Source of the DNA: Bacteroidota bacterium
GTDB lineage: Bacteria; Bacteroidota; Bacteroidia; B-17B0; Aurantibacillaceae
Reading direction: 5' to 3'
NCBI GenBank assembly: GCA_947487905.1
Contig: CANLAV010000006.1
Span: 1-40,867, forward strand
DNA length: 40,867 nt
Part shown: positions 28,104 through 38,776 of the stretch, piece after piece
Layout of the letters: every line of letters starts with the position of its first letter
Numbering within the stretch: position 1 is the stretch's first letter
Program-made: the position numbers and the translations under genes
Notes under the pieces: model-generated
The model's database searches: none
The model's input: only the letters and a program-made list of their open reading frames with translations
Told to the model about the DNA's origin: nothing

Positions 28104-29894
28104 ATGAAGAACATACGAAATTTTTGCATCATTGCTCATATCGATCACGGAAAATCAACATTAGCTGATAGGTTATTAGAATATACAAATACCGTATCTA
28201 AGCGTGACATGCAAGCTCAAGTGCTTGATGACATGGATTTAGAAAAGGAAAGAGGGATTACAATTAAGAGCCATGCTATTCAAATGGACTACAGTTATAA
28301 TGGTGAAAAATACATTTTAAATTTAATTGATACACCCGGTCATGTTGATTTTAGCTACGAAGTTTCTCGATCAATTGCCGCTTGTGAAGGTGCTTTATTA
28401 ATTGTTGACGCAGCACAAGGCATTCAAGCACAAACCATTTCAAATTTGTATTTAGCCTTAGAACATAATTTGAAAATAATTCCCATTTTAAATAAAATCG
28501 ATTTACCTAGTGCTGAACCAGAAATGGTAAAAGATCAAATAGTTGATTTGCTGGGCTGTGACAGAGAGGAAATCATGTCAGCTTCTGGTAAAACAGGAAT
28601 GGGTGTTCATGAAATTTTAGAGGAAGTTGTAAATAGAATACCAGCACCTAGTGGAGATGCAAACGCACCATTGCAAGCGTTGGTTTTTGACTCTGTGTTT
28701 AATTCTTTTAGAGGAATTATTGCGTATTTCAGAATTTATAATGGCAGCATTAAAAAGGGTGAAAAGGTTAAATTTTTTAATACCGGAATGGAATATAATG
28801 CCGATGAGATTGGCGTATTAAGATTAAAGCCTGAGCCTCGTGATGTTGTTAAAACAGGCGACGTTGGATATATTATTTCTGGGATTAAAGAAGCGAAAGA
28901 GGTAAAAGTTGGAGATACCTTAACTACAGTTGCGAAACCCTGTCCTGAAGGAATACATGGATTTGAAGAGGTAAAGCCAATGGTTTTTGCTGGCATTTAT
29001 CCAGTAGATACTGAAGATTTTGAAGAATTGCGTTACAGTATGGAAAAACTTCAGCTTAATGATGCGTCATTAACTTGGGAAGCTGAATCTTCATTAGCCT
29101 TAGGTTTCGGATTTCGATGTGGATTTTTAGGAATGCTTCATATGGAAATTGTTCAAGAACGATTAGAGCGTGAATTTAATATGACGGTTATTACAACAGT
29201 GCCTAACGTATCGTATATTGCCTATCAAACGAATGGAGATGTAGTTACTGTAAATAATCCAAGTGATTTGCCTGATCCAGCTCGAATTGATTATATTGAA
29301 GAACCATATATAAAAGCAAACATAATTACAAAAGCAGATTTTATAGGCCCTGTTATGAGTTTGTGTATTGAAAAAAGAGGACTTATTGTTACTCAAAATT
29401 ATTTAACAGCAGATAGAGTAGAGTTAGTATTTGAAATGCCCTTAGGTGAAGTTGTTTTTGATTTTTTTGATCGATTAAAATCAATTTCAAAAGGCTATGC
29501 TTCTTTTGATTACCATCCAATAGGTATGAGAGAATCTGATTTAGTTAAACTAGATATTCTTTTAAAATCAGAACCTGTTGATGCATTATCTTGTTTGATA
29601 CATAGAAGTAATTCATATCATTTTGGTAAAAAGATTTGTGAAAAATTGAAGGAATTAATTCCTAAACAGCAATTTGAAATCCCTATTCAGGCAGCTATTG
29701 GAGCAAAAATTATTTCTCGTGAAACTATTAGTGCGATGCGAAAAGATGTTACTGCAAAATGTTATGGTGGAGATATTAGTCGTAAACGTAAATTGTTAGA
29801 AAAACAAAAAGAAGGTAAGAAGAGAATGAAATCTGTAGGGAATGTTGAAATACCTCAAAGTGCGTTTATGGCAGTTTTAAAATTGAACGATTAA
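28104..29894 (+). CDS. lepA: Elongation factor 4 (LepA)
   Basis: [42 protein letters not shown]-terminal LepA domain [22 protein letters not shown]. Confidence 0.97.
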   Translation: MKNIRNFCIIAHIDHGKSTLADRLLEYTNTVSKRDMQAQVLDDMDLEKERGITIKSHAIQMDYSYNGEKYILNLIDTPGHVDFSYEVSRSIAACEGALLIVDAAQGIQAQTISNLYLALEHNLKIIPILNKIDLPSAEPEMVKDQIVDLLGCDREEIMSASGKTGMGVHEILEEVVNRIPAPSGDANAPLQALVFDSVFNSFRGIIAYFRIYNGSIKKGEKVKFFNTGMEYNADEIGVLRLKPEPRDVVKTGDVGYIISGIKEAKEVKVGDTLTTVAKPCPEGIHGFEEVKPMVFAGIYPVDTEDFEELRYSMEKLQLNDASLTWEAESSLALGFGFRCGFLGMLHMEIVQERLEREFNMTVITTVPNVSYIAYQTNGDVVTVNNPSDLPDPARIDYIEEPYIKANIITKADFIGPVMSLCIEKRGLIVTQNYLTADRVELVFEMPLGEVVFDFFDRLKSISKGYASFDYHPIGMRESDLVKLDILLKSEPVDALSCLIHRSNSYHFGKKICEKLKELIPKQQFEIPIQAAIGAKIISRETISAMRKDVTAKCYGGDISRKRKLLEKQKEGKKRMKSVGNVEIPQSAFMAVLKLND

Positions 29895-31447
29895 TTTTTT
29901 TCTTCTTTATAACTAGCTAGCCAAATAAATAGGGTGTTGAATATTCCAAAAAAAGTTAATCCTGCTTGACTTTCAAGGGTATCTTCGGTTAAAAATGAAA
30001 GCAAGATAATTAAAATAAAAGGCCAATATAATGGGTGCAATTCTTTTCGTAATTTTAAAGCGGGAATAATAAGGTAGCCTATAAAAAGAAAAAAGCCGAA
30101 TAATCCAAACGCAACCATAATAGCGAAGTACTGATTATGACATTTTAATCGCCATTCTTTAATAAGTTTGGATTGAGTTTCATTATAAGCTTGATTAAAT
30201 GAAACTTGAATATCTCCAGTTCCTACGCCCAATAGTGGATTTTGTTTAATGATGTATAAAGCTGTTTTCCAGAATTCTAAACGCATTGATAGTGTATGTC
30301 CTGAAGGATTTTCGTCCCTTTTATAACCGTTATACTCCCAAATAAGTTCTCTCCATTTTTGTTCTAAACCTGTATTATTTGCGTATTTGTAATTAGACAC
30401 GCCATTTTCAATGTGCTTGATGTCATCAAAGTCCAAGTGATTTATTCCAATCGAATCTTTTGTCAATCCTTTACTTGACATATAACGGTAAATTGTGAAA
30501 CGTAAGTTATTTCCTTTATGATCGTATTCATTAAAATTTAGTTTACTGCGCTTTTCCCATTCTTTTTTTAATTCAGCATCACAAAAATTGACGGTAATTA
30601 AATTTCCATTTTCTGCCAAATTCAGAGTTGTATCTTGAGCATACAAATTATTGTTGGCCGTTGTCTTTAATAATTGGTTGTAAGGGTTTAGTGGGTGTTT
30701 ATTATAGATAGTTAAATCTGATTTTATTTTTAGGAAGCTTAAATAACTTAGGCAAATCAATGATGAAAATACAATGAGGTTAACATATTTATTGACATAT
30801 TTCAACATGTAAATTATAACGAAAGTAGTTGCGACAACCACTAAAATAATAAGACCTGTTGCCATTTGGAATGTTAGCATAAAGTATAATAACCATATTA
30901 TTAATGGACTTGCCAATATTATTGTTTTTTTTGAAAAGGAAAAATAACATATTGATAGGATAGTAAAAGCTATGATAATGGAAAAGCGAATGTGTGACAT
31001 GAAAACTGAGGCATCTCTGATATCAATGATTTTTTTATATGTTATTCCATTATAAACCAGAAAGCACCAAACAGAACTAATTACAACGCTAGCTATAAAA
31101 AAATTAAAAAGCCATTCAAATTCTTTGGCGGACAAAGGTTTTGTTGAGAGAAAAATAATAGCAAAAATAACTAATGGGACCTTGGTTTTCAAATCATTTA
31201 ATCCGGCATAAATATCGCTTGTATAAGTAAAGCCAATTATATGTAGAATAAATACAGAACATAGAATATAGAAATAAGGATTTGAAAAAATAGACTTTAA
31301 TTTTTCAGTGTATCTTTTTTCTAAGAACCAGTTGAGTCCTAATATAAATTGTGAAATACTGATTAGCGCAGATCCAAATAATAAACCTGAAAATAGACTT
31401 ATCAATCCAAATAAAAAAAAACGTCTGTGCCAATTTTCTGAAAACAT
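29891..31447 (-). CDS. O-antigen ligase/polymerase (Wzy_C) family membrane protein
   Basis: Polytopic protein with [19 protein letters not shown] and [17 protein letters not shown] motifs. Confidence 0.82.
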   Translation of the reverse strand: MFSENWHRRFFLFGLISLFSGLLFGSALISISQFILGLNWFLEKRYTEKLKSIFSNPYFYILCSVFILHIIGFTYTSDIYAGLNDLKTKVPLVIFAIIFLSTKPLSAKEFEWLFNFFIASVVISSVWCFLVYNGITYKKIIDIRDASVFMSHIRFSIIIAFTILSICYFSFSKKTIILASPLIIWLLYFMLTFQMATGLIILVVVATTFVIIYMLKYVNKYVNLIVFSSLICLSYLSFLKIKSDLTIYNKHPLNPYNQLLKTTANNNLYAQDTTLNLAENGNLITVNFCDAELKKEWEKRSKLNFNEYDHKGNNLRFTIYRYMSSKGLTKDSIGINHLDFDDIKHIENGVSNYKYANNTGLEQKWRELIWEYNGYKRDENPSGHTLSMRLEFWKTALYIIKQNPLLGVGTGDIQVSFNQAYNETQSKLIKEWRLKCHNQYFAIMVAFGLFGFFLFIGYLIIPALKLRKELHPLYWPFILIILLSFLTEDTLESQAGLTFFGIFNTLFIWLASYKEEKN

Positions 31448-31572
31448 GGGTTTAACTTCTGTATTTTATTTAACGAAAAGTTGTGTGAATTATTTCTCTT
31501 ACTTTAGTATTAAAATGCAAATATGATTTGGTGTTTCTGGTGAATGAGTTCGTATCGATTTATATAAAAAAA

Positions 31573-32577
31573 TTAGTTTAATTGTTCCCATAACATATCT
31601 TTTAATTGAGATAAGTTGTAGCCAGTTTGCGAAGAAAAGAAAATATAAGGAATTTTAAACTTTCCTTTCATGCGTTTATTTAAATCTTTTTCTAATTCAG
31701 TAATTAACTCTTCATCAATCGTATCGCATTTTGAAATAGCTAGAATACGCTGTTTGTCTAATAATTCAGGGTTATATTGTTTTAGCTCATTTAATAATAT
31801 TTTATATTCTTCATAAATATTATCACTTTGGCAACTTACTAAAAATAGTAAACTTGAATTTCGTTCAATATGTCTTAAGAAACGCACACCTAAACCTTTG
31901 CCTTCACTTGCACCTTCAATAATTCCTGGAATATCAGCCATCACAAAACTTTTGTAATCACGATAAGCGACAATTCCTAAATTAGGCGCTAGTGTTGTAA
32001 ATGGATAATTAGCAATTTCAGGTTTTGCTGCAGAAACCACAGATAGTAAGGTTGATTTTCCCGCATTTGGAAAACCAACTAAACCAACATCTGCTAAAAT
32101 TTTAAGTTCCAAAATAACCCATTCATTCCTACCTTCCTCACCAGGTTGAGAATATCGTGGCGTTTGATTGACAGGATTTTTAAAATGTGTATTTCCTCTT
32201 CCGCCTTTTCCACCGGGCATTAAAACAATTTCTTGACCTTCTTCTGTTATTTCACAAATAAATTCACCTGTTTCCGAATCACGTGCAATTGTTCCTAATG
32301 GCACATCTAATATTTCGTCTTCACCTTCTTTACCTGATTTATTTGCAGAGCCACCATCACCGCCAGCTTCAGCAATGATGTGCTTTCGGTATTTTAAATG
32401 TATGAGTGTCCAAAATTGTTTATTACCACGTAATATGACATGTCCACCTCTTCCTCCATCACCACCATCTGGCCCTCCCATCGATGTAAGTTTATCTCGG
32501 TGTAAGTGTGTAGAACCTTTTCCCCCTTTGCCACTTCGGCAACAAATTTTTACGTAATCAACAAAGTTATTATCCAC
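31573..32577 (-). CDS. obgE: GTPase Obg/CgtA
   Basis: Gly-rich Obg fold ([14 protein letters not shown]), [23 protein letters not shown] motifs. Confidence 0.96.
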   Translation of the reverse strand: MDNNFVDYVKICCRSGKGGKGSTHLHRDKLTSMGGPDGGDGGRGGHVILRGNKQFWTLIHLKYRKHIIAEAGGDGGSANKSGKEGEDEILDVPLGTIARDSETGEFICEITEEGQEIVLMPGGKGGRGNTHFKNPVNQTPRYSQPGEEGRNEWVILELKILADVGLVGFPNAGKSTLLSVVSAAKPEIANYPFTTLAPNLGIVAYRDYKSFVMADIPGIIEGASEGKGLGVRFLRHIERNSSLLFLVSCQSDNIYEEYKILLNELKQYNPELLDKQRILAISKCDTIDEELITELEKDLNKRMKGKFKIPYIFFSSQTGYNLSQLKDMLWEQLN

Positions 32578-32649
32578 TTATATTTAGTTTTTAGCTATTA
32601 GTTTTAGTTATAAGTTAAAGAACTATAGAACCAATACTTTAACTGTAAA

Positions 32650-33849
32650 TTATTTTTTCTTTTTAATTATTTTTTTAGCAACAACTTTTTTCTTCGCTAC
32701 TGCTTTTTTTACTAATACTTTTTTTGGCATTGATTTTTTAATAACTTTTTTGGGTACAGTTTTTTTAATAGTAACTTTTTTTAATGGTTTTGTGATTTTT
32801 TTTGCAACTGCCTTTTTAGTTATTTTTTTTGTCGCAACTTTTTTCACTATTACTTTTTTAGCAAGCACCTTTTTTACTGGTTTTTTAGCAATTGCTTTTT
32901 TAATAACTTTCTTAGCAATTACTTTCTTAACTATTTTTTTAGCAGCGGTTTTAACCACTTTTTTAGGAGCTGGCTTAGTGATTTTTTTAGTTGCTATTTT
33001 TTTAGCAACTTTTTTAATTACTACTTTTTTAGTAGGGGTTTTAGTTGCAATCTTTTTAATTGGCGCTACTGCAGTTATTTTTTTAGAAACTATTTTCTTA
33101 GGAACCTCTTTTTTTATATTTTTTTTAATTTCAGGTTTTTGTTTGATTTCAGATTTTCTAACTTCTTCAATATCTTGTTTTAATTCTTCTGAAATTTCAG
33201 TTGCAACTTCAAAATCATTGATCGTTAAATCTAAATGTTCAATGTCGTTTTCGAGATTTGTTAGTTCAATTTCAGCTTTAACAAAAATAATACGTTGTAT
33301 TAATTCATTAAAAATTTGATTGATAGAACCAATTCCATCTATGGAATGAAACTTAGATTGCTCGGAATAATAATTCTTAAGCGGCAACGTTTTTGTATTG
33401 TATTCGTTTACTCTATTTCTTATAATGGATTCGTTTTGATCATCTGGTCTTCCTGATTCTTTTCCTCTTAATAGTAAGCGTTTTATCAACTCTTCATTAT
33501 CAACTTCAAGTGCCAACATAGCTGAAATAGCTGTGCCTTTTTTTTGTAATAAATCATCTAAGGCCACCGCTTGCGCTTGCGTACGCGGAAAACCATCAAA
33601 TATAAAGCCATTAGATTCAGGATTTGAATCTAATTTCGATTCAATCATACCAATAACAATTGCATCACCCACTAAATCACCCTTATCCATTAATTGCTTG
33701 GCTTCTAACCCTAATTGTGTTTGCTTAGCAATTTCATTGCGCAAAAGATCACCAGTAGATAGATGAATTAAACCATATTTTTCAATTAATTTTTCAGATT
33801 GCGTTCCTTTACCTGCGCCTGGAGGTCCAAATAAAACAATGTTTAGCAT
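32650..33849 (-). CDS. adk: Adenylate kinase with long lysine-rich C-terminal extension
   Basis: Residues 1-~190: MLNIVLFGPPGAGKGTQSEKL...GFIFDGFPRTQAQA, short-LID Adk. Residues ~191-241: charged linker. Residues 242-399: 67 Lys of 158 with recurring KKxxKKxxx. Confidence 0.93.
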   Translation of the reverse strand: MLNIVLFGPPGAGKGTQSEKLIEKYGLIHLSTGDLLRNEIAKQTQLGLEAKQLMDKGDLVGDAIVIGMIESKLDSNPESNGFIFDGFPRTQAQAVALDDLLQKKGTAISAMLALEVDNEELIKRLLLRGKESGRPDDQNESIIRNRVNEYNTKTLPLKNYYSEQSKFHSIDGIGSINQIFNELIQRIIFVKAEIELTNLENDIEHLDLTINDFEVATEISEELKQDIEEVRKSEIKQKPEIKKNIKKEVPKKIVSKKITAVAPIKKIATKTPTKKVVIKKVAKKIATKKITKPAPKKVVKTAAKKIVKKVIAKKVIKKAIAKKPVKKVLAKKVIVKKVATKKITKKAVAKKITKPLKKVTIKKTVPKKVIKKSMPKKVLVKKAVAKKKVVAKKIIKKKK

Positions 33850-33873
33850 ATTATTCGTTTTTAAATTTATTTA

Positions 33874-34440
33874 TTATTTTAATACAAAAATTTCTTTCAT
33901 ATTTCTTCCTAATCCGTCGTAATCTAATCCGTAACCAACAACAAACGCATTTGGAATTTCAATTCCTACATAATCTACTTTAATGTCTTTTTTGTAGGCT
34001 TCAGGTTTTAATAAAAAGGAAGCTACTTTTATTTTTTTAACTTCTTTTTTTGTTAAAAGGTTGACTAATTTTTCTAAAGTTATCCCTGTATCAACAATAT
34101 CTTCAACAATGACTACATTTCTTCCCTTTATTTCTTCTGTTAGGCCAATCATTTCTGTAACAGTTCCAGTACTCGATGTACCATGATATGACGCTAATTT
34201 AATAAACGAAATTTCACATTCAATGGTTACCTCTTTTAATAAATCTGCAGCAAACATAAATGAGCCATTTAATACAACTAAAAATATGGGCTTATCATTT
34301 ACTAATTCAAAGTTAATTCTTCCAGCAATTTCCTTTACACTTTCCAATATTTTATCAGAAGTGATATAGGGAATAAATGTTTTATCTTTTAGTGTTACGG
34401 ATTGCATTGGAGGTTTTAAAAACACAAATATAATAAACAA
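33874..34440 (-). CDS. hpt: Hypoxanthine phosphoribosyltransferase
   Basis: VVLNGSFMFAADLL and VVIVEDIVDTGITLEKLV PRPP-binding motif. Confidence 0.93.
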   Translation of the reverse strand: MFIIFVFLKPPMQSVTLKDKTFIPYITSDKILESVKEIAGRINFELVNDKPIFLVVLNGSFMFAADLLKEVTIECEISFIKLASYHGTSSTGTVTEMIGLTEEIKGRNVVIVEDIVDTGITLEKLVNLLTKKEVKKIKVASFLLKPEAYKKDIKVDYVGIEIPNAFVVGYGLDYDGLGRNMKEIFVLK

Positions 34441-34552
34441 TTTTGGAGTTTAAAGCCTTTATATTCAAGCTTTTTTAATTTGTTTAAGTACTTTTTAATA
34501 TTTTAAATAAGGGGCAAACCTTTCCATATAAATTTACTTACATTTACACGCT

Positions 34553-35899
34553 TTGAAAACGTATTTAAAAAATAATCACACAAGGGAAACTGTTTATCTC
34601 TCTATACCTCTTGTTTTAACACAAGTTGGGCATATTGTAACAGGCATGGTCGATACTTATTTTTTAGGAAAGATTGGTAAGACCGAACAAGCGGCTTGTA
34701 TATTATCTAATAATTTATACATGTTGTTATTGGTTTTTAGTATTGGTATGAGTTATGCTTTAACTCCATCTGTTACCGAAGCTTTTGTTAAGCAAGATGA
34801 TAAAGAAAAAGCATCTTTATTTAAAAATAGTTTATTCGTAAATATCATTGTTAGTATTTTTTTGTTTTTAGTGCTCTTTTTTTCTTCGCCACTTCTCGCT
34901 TACATGCAACAACCGGCCGACGTGGTAAAATTGGCGATTCCTTTTTTTGACGTACTTATTTTTTCAATTATTCCGGTTACATTATTCTTTGTATGTAAAC
35001 AATATACGGAGGGATTAAGTAACACGCGAGCTGCCATGTATATCAGTGTCATTGGAAACATTATTAATGTTATTTTGAATTATGTCTTAATTTATGGTAA
35101 ATTAGGATTGCCAGCTTTAGGTTACATGGGCTCTTGCTGGGCTAGTTTTATTGCACGTTTATTCATGGGTATTGGTTTTTTAGTTTTTGTCTTTAATCAC
35201 AAACAAATCAATTCATTTGCTAGTCATTTTAAATCAGTAGTTATTTCTAAAAAACAAAGTTGGATTTTGTTTAAAGATGGATTAGCCTCCGCATTTCAAT
35301 TTACCGCTGAAGCCTCCGCATTTGTTGTAGCAGGCTTAATGGCTGGTGTTTTCGGTAAAGAACAAATTGATGCACACGGCATTGCGTTGAGCATGGCAGC
35401 ATTTACCTATATGTTTGCAAGTGGTTTAGGAAGTACAACAACCATTAGAGTTGGAAATTATTTAGCGCAACAAAATTTAGTTCAAGTGAAAAATGCCATA
35501 TATCATTCTTTCAAATTAAATTTACTAATAATGGGTTTCATGGCACTTGTCTTTATTACCTTAAATAAAATATTGCCTCTTATTTTTAGTGATGATGCTG
35601 AAATTATATTAATTACATCTAATTTATTATTATTTGCTGCCGCTTTCCAATTGTTTGATGGTTCTCAAGTTGTTGCAGTTGGAGCTTTGCGCGGTTTAGA
35701 AGATTATAAATACCCAACACTCATTGCTATGATAGGTTATTGGATTTTAGCTTTACCTTTGTGTTACATGTTTGCGTTTTATTTTCAAATGGAGGTATAC
35801 GGGGTATGGCTAGCATTAAGTATTAGTTTAGGACTTGTTGCTGTTTTTTTATTTTTAAGACTACAACATGTTTTAAAAAATAGATTTCTGAACGCTTAA
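34553..35899 (+). CDS. MATE-family efflux transporter (predicted TTG start)
   Basis: Polytopic 448-aa ORF, IPLVLTQVGHIVTGMVDTYFLGKIG and MATE-like repeat topology; first codon TTG at 34553. Confidence 0.9.
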   Translation: MKTYLKNNHTRETVYLSIPLVLTQVGHIVTGMVDTYFLGKIGKTEQAACILSNNLYMLLLVFSIGMSYALTPSVTEAFVKQDDKEKASLFKNSLFVNIIVSIFLFLVLFFSSPLLAYMQQPADVVKLAIPFFDVLIFSIIPVTLFFVCKQYTEGLSNTRAAMYISVIGNIINVILNYVLIYGKLGLPALGYMGSCWASFIARLFMGIGFLVFVFNHKQINSFASHFKSVVISKKQSWILFKDGLASAFQFTAEASAFVVAGLMAGVFGKEQIDAHGIALSMAAFTYMFASGLGSTTTIRVGNYLAQQNLVQVKNAIYHSFKLNLLIMGFMALVFITLNKILPLIFSDDAEIILITSNLLLFAAAFQLFDGSQVVAVGALRGLEDYKYPTLIAMIGYWILALPLCYMFAFYFQMEVYGVWLALSISLGLVAVFLFLRLQHVLKNRFLNA

Positions 35900-35900
35900 A

Positions 35901-36719
35901 TCATTTCAGTTTCCCAACCCAATGAGGGAAGTTTGTTAAATGAGATAGATCCGGTTTACTTTCAAATAGTCCAAATACAGCGCTACCACTTCCACTCATA
36001 CAGGCATAGGTCGCTCCATACTGATACAATTCTTCTTTGATTTTTTTAATGAGTGGAAATTTAGAAAAAATAGATTCTTCAAAATCATTGTGTAATACTG
36101 TTCTCCATTCGCTTATCGGTTGAGAAATAATTTCCGAGAGTTTTGTCGTATGTTTTTTTGGAACAACAAGGCGATAAGCATCTTGTGTATTACTATGTAA
36201 ATTGGGGTAAATAATGGCAATCCATAAATGAGATAAATCTAATTGTATAGGTTCAAAGACATCGCCTTTTTGTGTGGCTAAAACGGGTTTATTCTCAATA
36301 AAAAAAGCACAATCGCTTCCTAGTTGTTTAGCGATTTCTAATCTCGTTGTAACAGTTAGCCCTAAATCAAATTGCGTATTCATGAGGTTAATAAAAAAGG
36401 CTGCATCTGCACTTCCTCCGCCTAGACCTGCTCCCATTGGTAGCGTTTTATTTAAAAATACATCAATAGATGGAACTGTAATTTTGTCTTTTATTAAATA
36501 ATAGGCTTTATATAATAAATTATCGGTTGTGTTTCCACTAATAGGTAATCCGCTTAAATGAAGGTTAAATAACGTTGACGATGTTTTATTTTCGATAATT
36601 TCTAGAGCCTCACACCAAGGCACAGGATAAAAAATAGTTTCAATATTGTGATAGCCATCATTTCTTTTTTCTGTGACGCGAAGTCCTAAATTTATTTTAG
36701 CGTTTGGGAAACAAATCAT
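35901..36719 (-). CDS. ispE: 4-diphosphocytidyl-2-C-methyl-D-erythritol kinase
   Basis: NAKINLGLRVTEKRNDGYHNIETIFYPV, LPMGAGLGGGSADAA, MSGSGSAVFG motifs. Confidence 0.95.
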   Translation of the reverse strand: MICFPNAKINLGLRVTEKRNDGYHNIETIFYPVPWCEALEIIENKTSSTLFNLHLSGLPISGNTTDNLLYKAYYLIKDKITVPSIDVFLNKTLPMGAGLGGGSADAAFFINLMNTQFDLGLTVTTRLEIAKQLGSDCAFFIENKPVLATQKGDVFEPIQLDLSHLWIAIIYPNLHSNTQDAYRLVVPKKHTTKLSEIISQPISEWRTVLHNDFEESIFSKFPLIKKIKEELYQYGATYACMSGSGSAVFGLFESKPDLSHLTNFPHWVGKLK

Positions 36720-36730
36720 CTTACTCCGTT

Positions 36731-37216
36731 TTATTTCGACTTTTCAATGGTGATTCCAAAATCCATAATAAGCGGTAGTGGATTTATACGCATACCCTGT
36801 TCAAATGAAAAATGATAAGTTCCTACCTCAGGAAATCGAATATTTTTTGTTACTAAAATTTTATTATCAAAAATATCACCTGCACCATCTCCAATCCATT
36901 CTCCTTTGCTATTTGCTAAAATACATTGCAAGGTGTCAATGCTTTTTTTTCCGTTCGGATAGGTAGTGGTTAAAAAGACGAACAAATTACTAAATGGATA
37001 CGCGTCAGCATGCCTTACGTTGAGGTAAATATTATTTAATGCATTATTATCTGTAACCTCAACATCGTAGTTTAATTTATTACTTTGTTCCCAACCTGTT
37101 TCTGGTAAAGTGGTGTATTTACTATATACTGTGGATTGATTACATGCTGTAAGTACCATCGTTAGTAATAATAAAAATAAAGGCGTCTTAGCCTTAAGCA
37201 CTTGGAGGATTTTCAT
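36731..37216 (-). CDS. gldH: Gliding motility lipoprotein GldH
   Basis: Lipobox LTAC; NVRHADAYPFSNLFVFLTTTYPNGK and GTYHFSFEQGMRINPL match GldH. Confidence 0.88.
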   Translation of the reverse strand: MKILQVLKAKTPLFLLLLTMVLTACNQSTVYSKYTTLPETGWEQSNKLNYDVEVTDNNALNNIYLNVRHADAYPFSNLFVFLTTTYPNGKKSIDTLQCILANSKGEWIGDGAGDIFDNKILVTKNIRFPEVGTYHFSFEQGMRINPLPLIMDFGITIEKSK

Positions 37217-38591
37217 TTTTTGGTTTTGGTTTATGATTGTGTACTGGAACTTTTCTTGGACCTTGTTGTTTAGGACTTGTGTTTTTGTTTGGATTAGCTG
37301 GCCCTGTTTGTTGGTTTGGCTTGTTTTGTTGCGAAGGTCTTGGCGTTTGAGCGTTTTGGTTTGGATTTACTTTTTTTTGTTGATTTGGATTTGAGGTTGG
37401 AGTAGGCTTAGCACTCGTATTTGGTTTTGCGTGCGGCTTACGATTATTTTTATGTTTGTTGTTTGATTTTTTACGATCATCAAATCGAGTTAATGAATCC
37501 TGGCCAACTACATTTTCATAATCTGGTAATTTCACTTCAGCTAAATCTTTAAATTGCTTCGGTTCTAATAAATCAGCAGGCTTTTTATCTTCAGCATTTA
37601 ATTGTAAAATTTCTTTTGTTCTTGCAATTGAAAGAGGAATAAACACATCTGGTTCACTGGTGTAACTCCACCAAACAATGCGTTTGAAAATATCTGTTTT
37701 TTGATGAAAAGCAAATCCTTTTTCTGTTGCAAGTCGCTTGTTGTCTATTTGAGGAAACTCTTTTAAAGCATCTAAATAACTATCTAGTTCATAATTTAAA
37801 CAGCATTTTAATTTACCGCACTGCCCTGCTAATTTTAATGGATTTAACGATAATTGCTGGTAACGTGCCGCAGATGTTGATACGGTTCTAAAATCATTTA
37901 ACCACGTTGAACAGCACAATTCTCTACCACATGATCCAATAGCGCCTAATCGCGCAGCTTCTTGTCTTGCGCCAATTTGTTTCATTTCAATGCGAACTTT
38001 AAATTCGCTAGCCATTACTTTTAATAGTTCTCTAAAATCAACACGACCATCAGCAGTATAATAAAAAACAGCTTTACTTTTATCGCCTTGGTATTCAACA
38101 TCGCTAATTTTCATTTGCAAGTTTAATTTTAAAGCCAAAGTCCTAGCTTTAAACATAGCATCTACTTCTAAACCTTGCGCCTCTTTCCATTTATCAATGT
38201 CACTTTGTTTAGCCTTGCGGTATATTTTTTTTATTTCCTCGCTATCGTAATTCATGTTTTTCTTTTTGAGTTGAATTTTAACCAATTCACCCGTTATAGA
38301 AACAACACCAATATCATGCCCTGGAGAGGCTTCCGTAGCAACTACATCACCAACATTTAGAGTTAAATCATTGACATTACGATAAAATTCTTTTCTAGAA
38401 TTTTTAAAACGAATTTCAACCAAATCACAAGGCGATTGGCCTTCAGGCAGACTCATGTTACCGAGCCAGTCAAATACATTTAATTTATTACAACTTCCAC
38501 CTGTTCCGCACGATCCATTATTGTTGCAACCGTTTGGTATTCCTGTTGAATTATTATTTCCTCGTCCCGAAGAACAACTTGTACACGACAT
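37194..38591 (-). CDS. ricT: PSP1-domain protein RicT/YaaT-like, with Cys-rich N-terminus and N/P/Q/K-rich C-terminal tail
   Basis: PSP1 core (VFYYTADGRVDFRELLKVMASEFKVRIEMKQIGARQEAARLGAIGSCGRELCCSTW, CGKLKCCLNYE). Confidence 0.9.
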   Translation of the reverse strand: MSCTSCSSGRGNNNSTGIPNGCNNNGSCGTGGSCNKLNVFDWLGNMSLPEGQSPCDLVEIRFKNSRKEFYRNVNDLTLNVGDVVATEASPGHDIGVVSITGELVKIQLKKKNMNYDSEEIKKIYRKAKQSDIDKWKEAQGLEVDAMFKARTLALKLNLQMKISDVEYQGDKSKAVFYYTADGRVDFRELLKVMASEFKVRIEMKQIGARQEAARLGAIGSCGRELCCSTWLNDFRTVSTSAARYQQLSLNPLKLAGQCGKLKCCLNYELDSYLDALKEFPQIDNKRLATEKGFAFHQKTDIFKRIVWWSYTSEPDVFIPLSIARTKEILQLNAEDKKPADLLEPKQFKDLAEVKLPDYENVVGQDSLTRFDDRKKSNNKHKNNRKPHAKPNTSAKPTPTSNPNQQKKVNPNQNAQTPRPSQQNKPNQQTGPANPNKNTSPKQQGPRKVPVHNHKPKPKNENPPSA

Positions 38592-38776
38592 ATTTTTATT
38601 ATTATATTAACTAACTTATTAAGAGTTAGCAATAGATTTATTTTAATTAAAACTTAAATACGAACTTGTTTTTAAGTTGGATAAATATACTCAATTTTTT
38701 AAAATTAATTTCTTGTAATTTTTCCAATTTTAAACGGCTAATACTTTATATTTAAACCTTAAAAAGTAATAGTATT

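Noticed and set aside
32650-33126. T-rich quasi-periodic DNA that could look like a tandem repeat or CRISPR-like array
   Set aside because: Period and content are explained by KK-rich coding repeats; no conserved repeat/unique spacer structure and no cas genes.
32750-33319. Plus-strand 189-aa hydrophobic ORF (MGTVFLIVTFFNGFVIFF...)
   Set aside because: It is antisense to the Lys-rich tail of adk; AAA/AAG codons read as TTT/CTT (Phe/Leu) on the other strand, creating a false membrane-protein look.
38610-38680. Short inverted repeats (CTAACT/AGTTAG, AACTTAAA/TTTAAGTT) upstream of the SDR gene
   Set aside because: 6-8 bp stems in very AT-rich sequence are expected by chance; no U-tract or conserved context to support a terminator or riboswitch.
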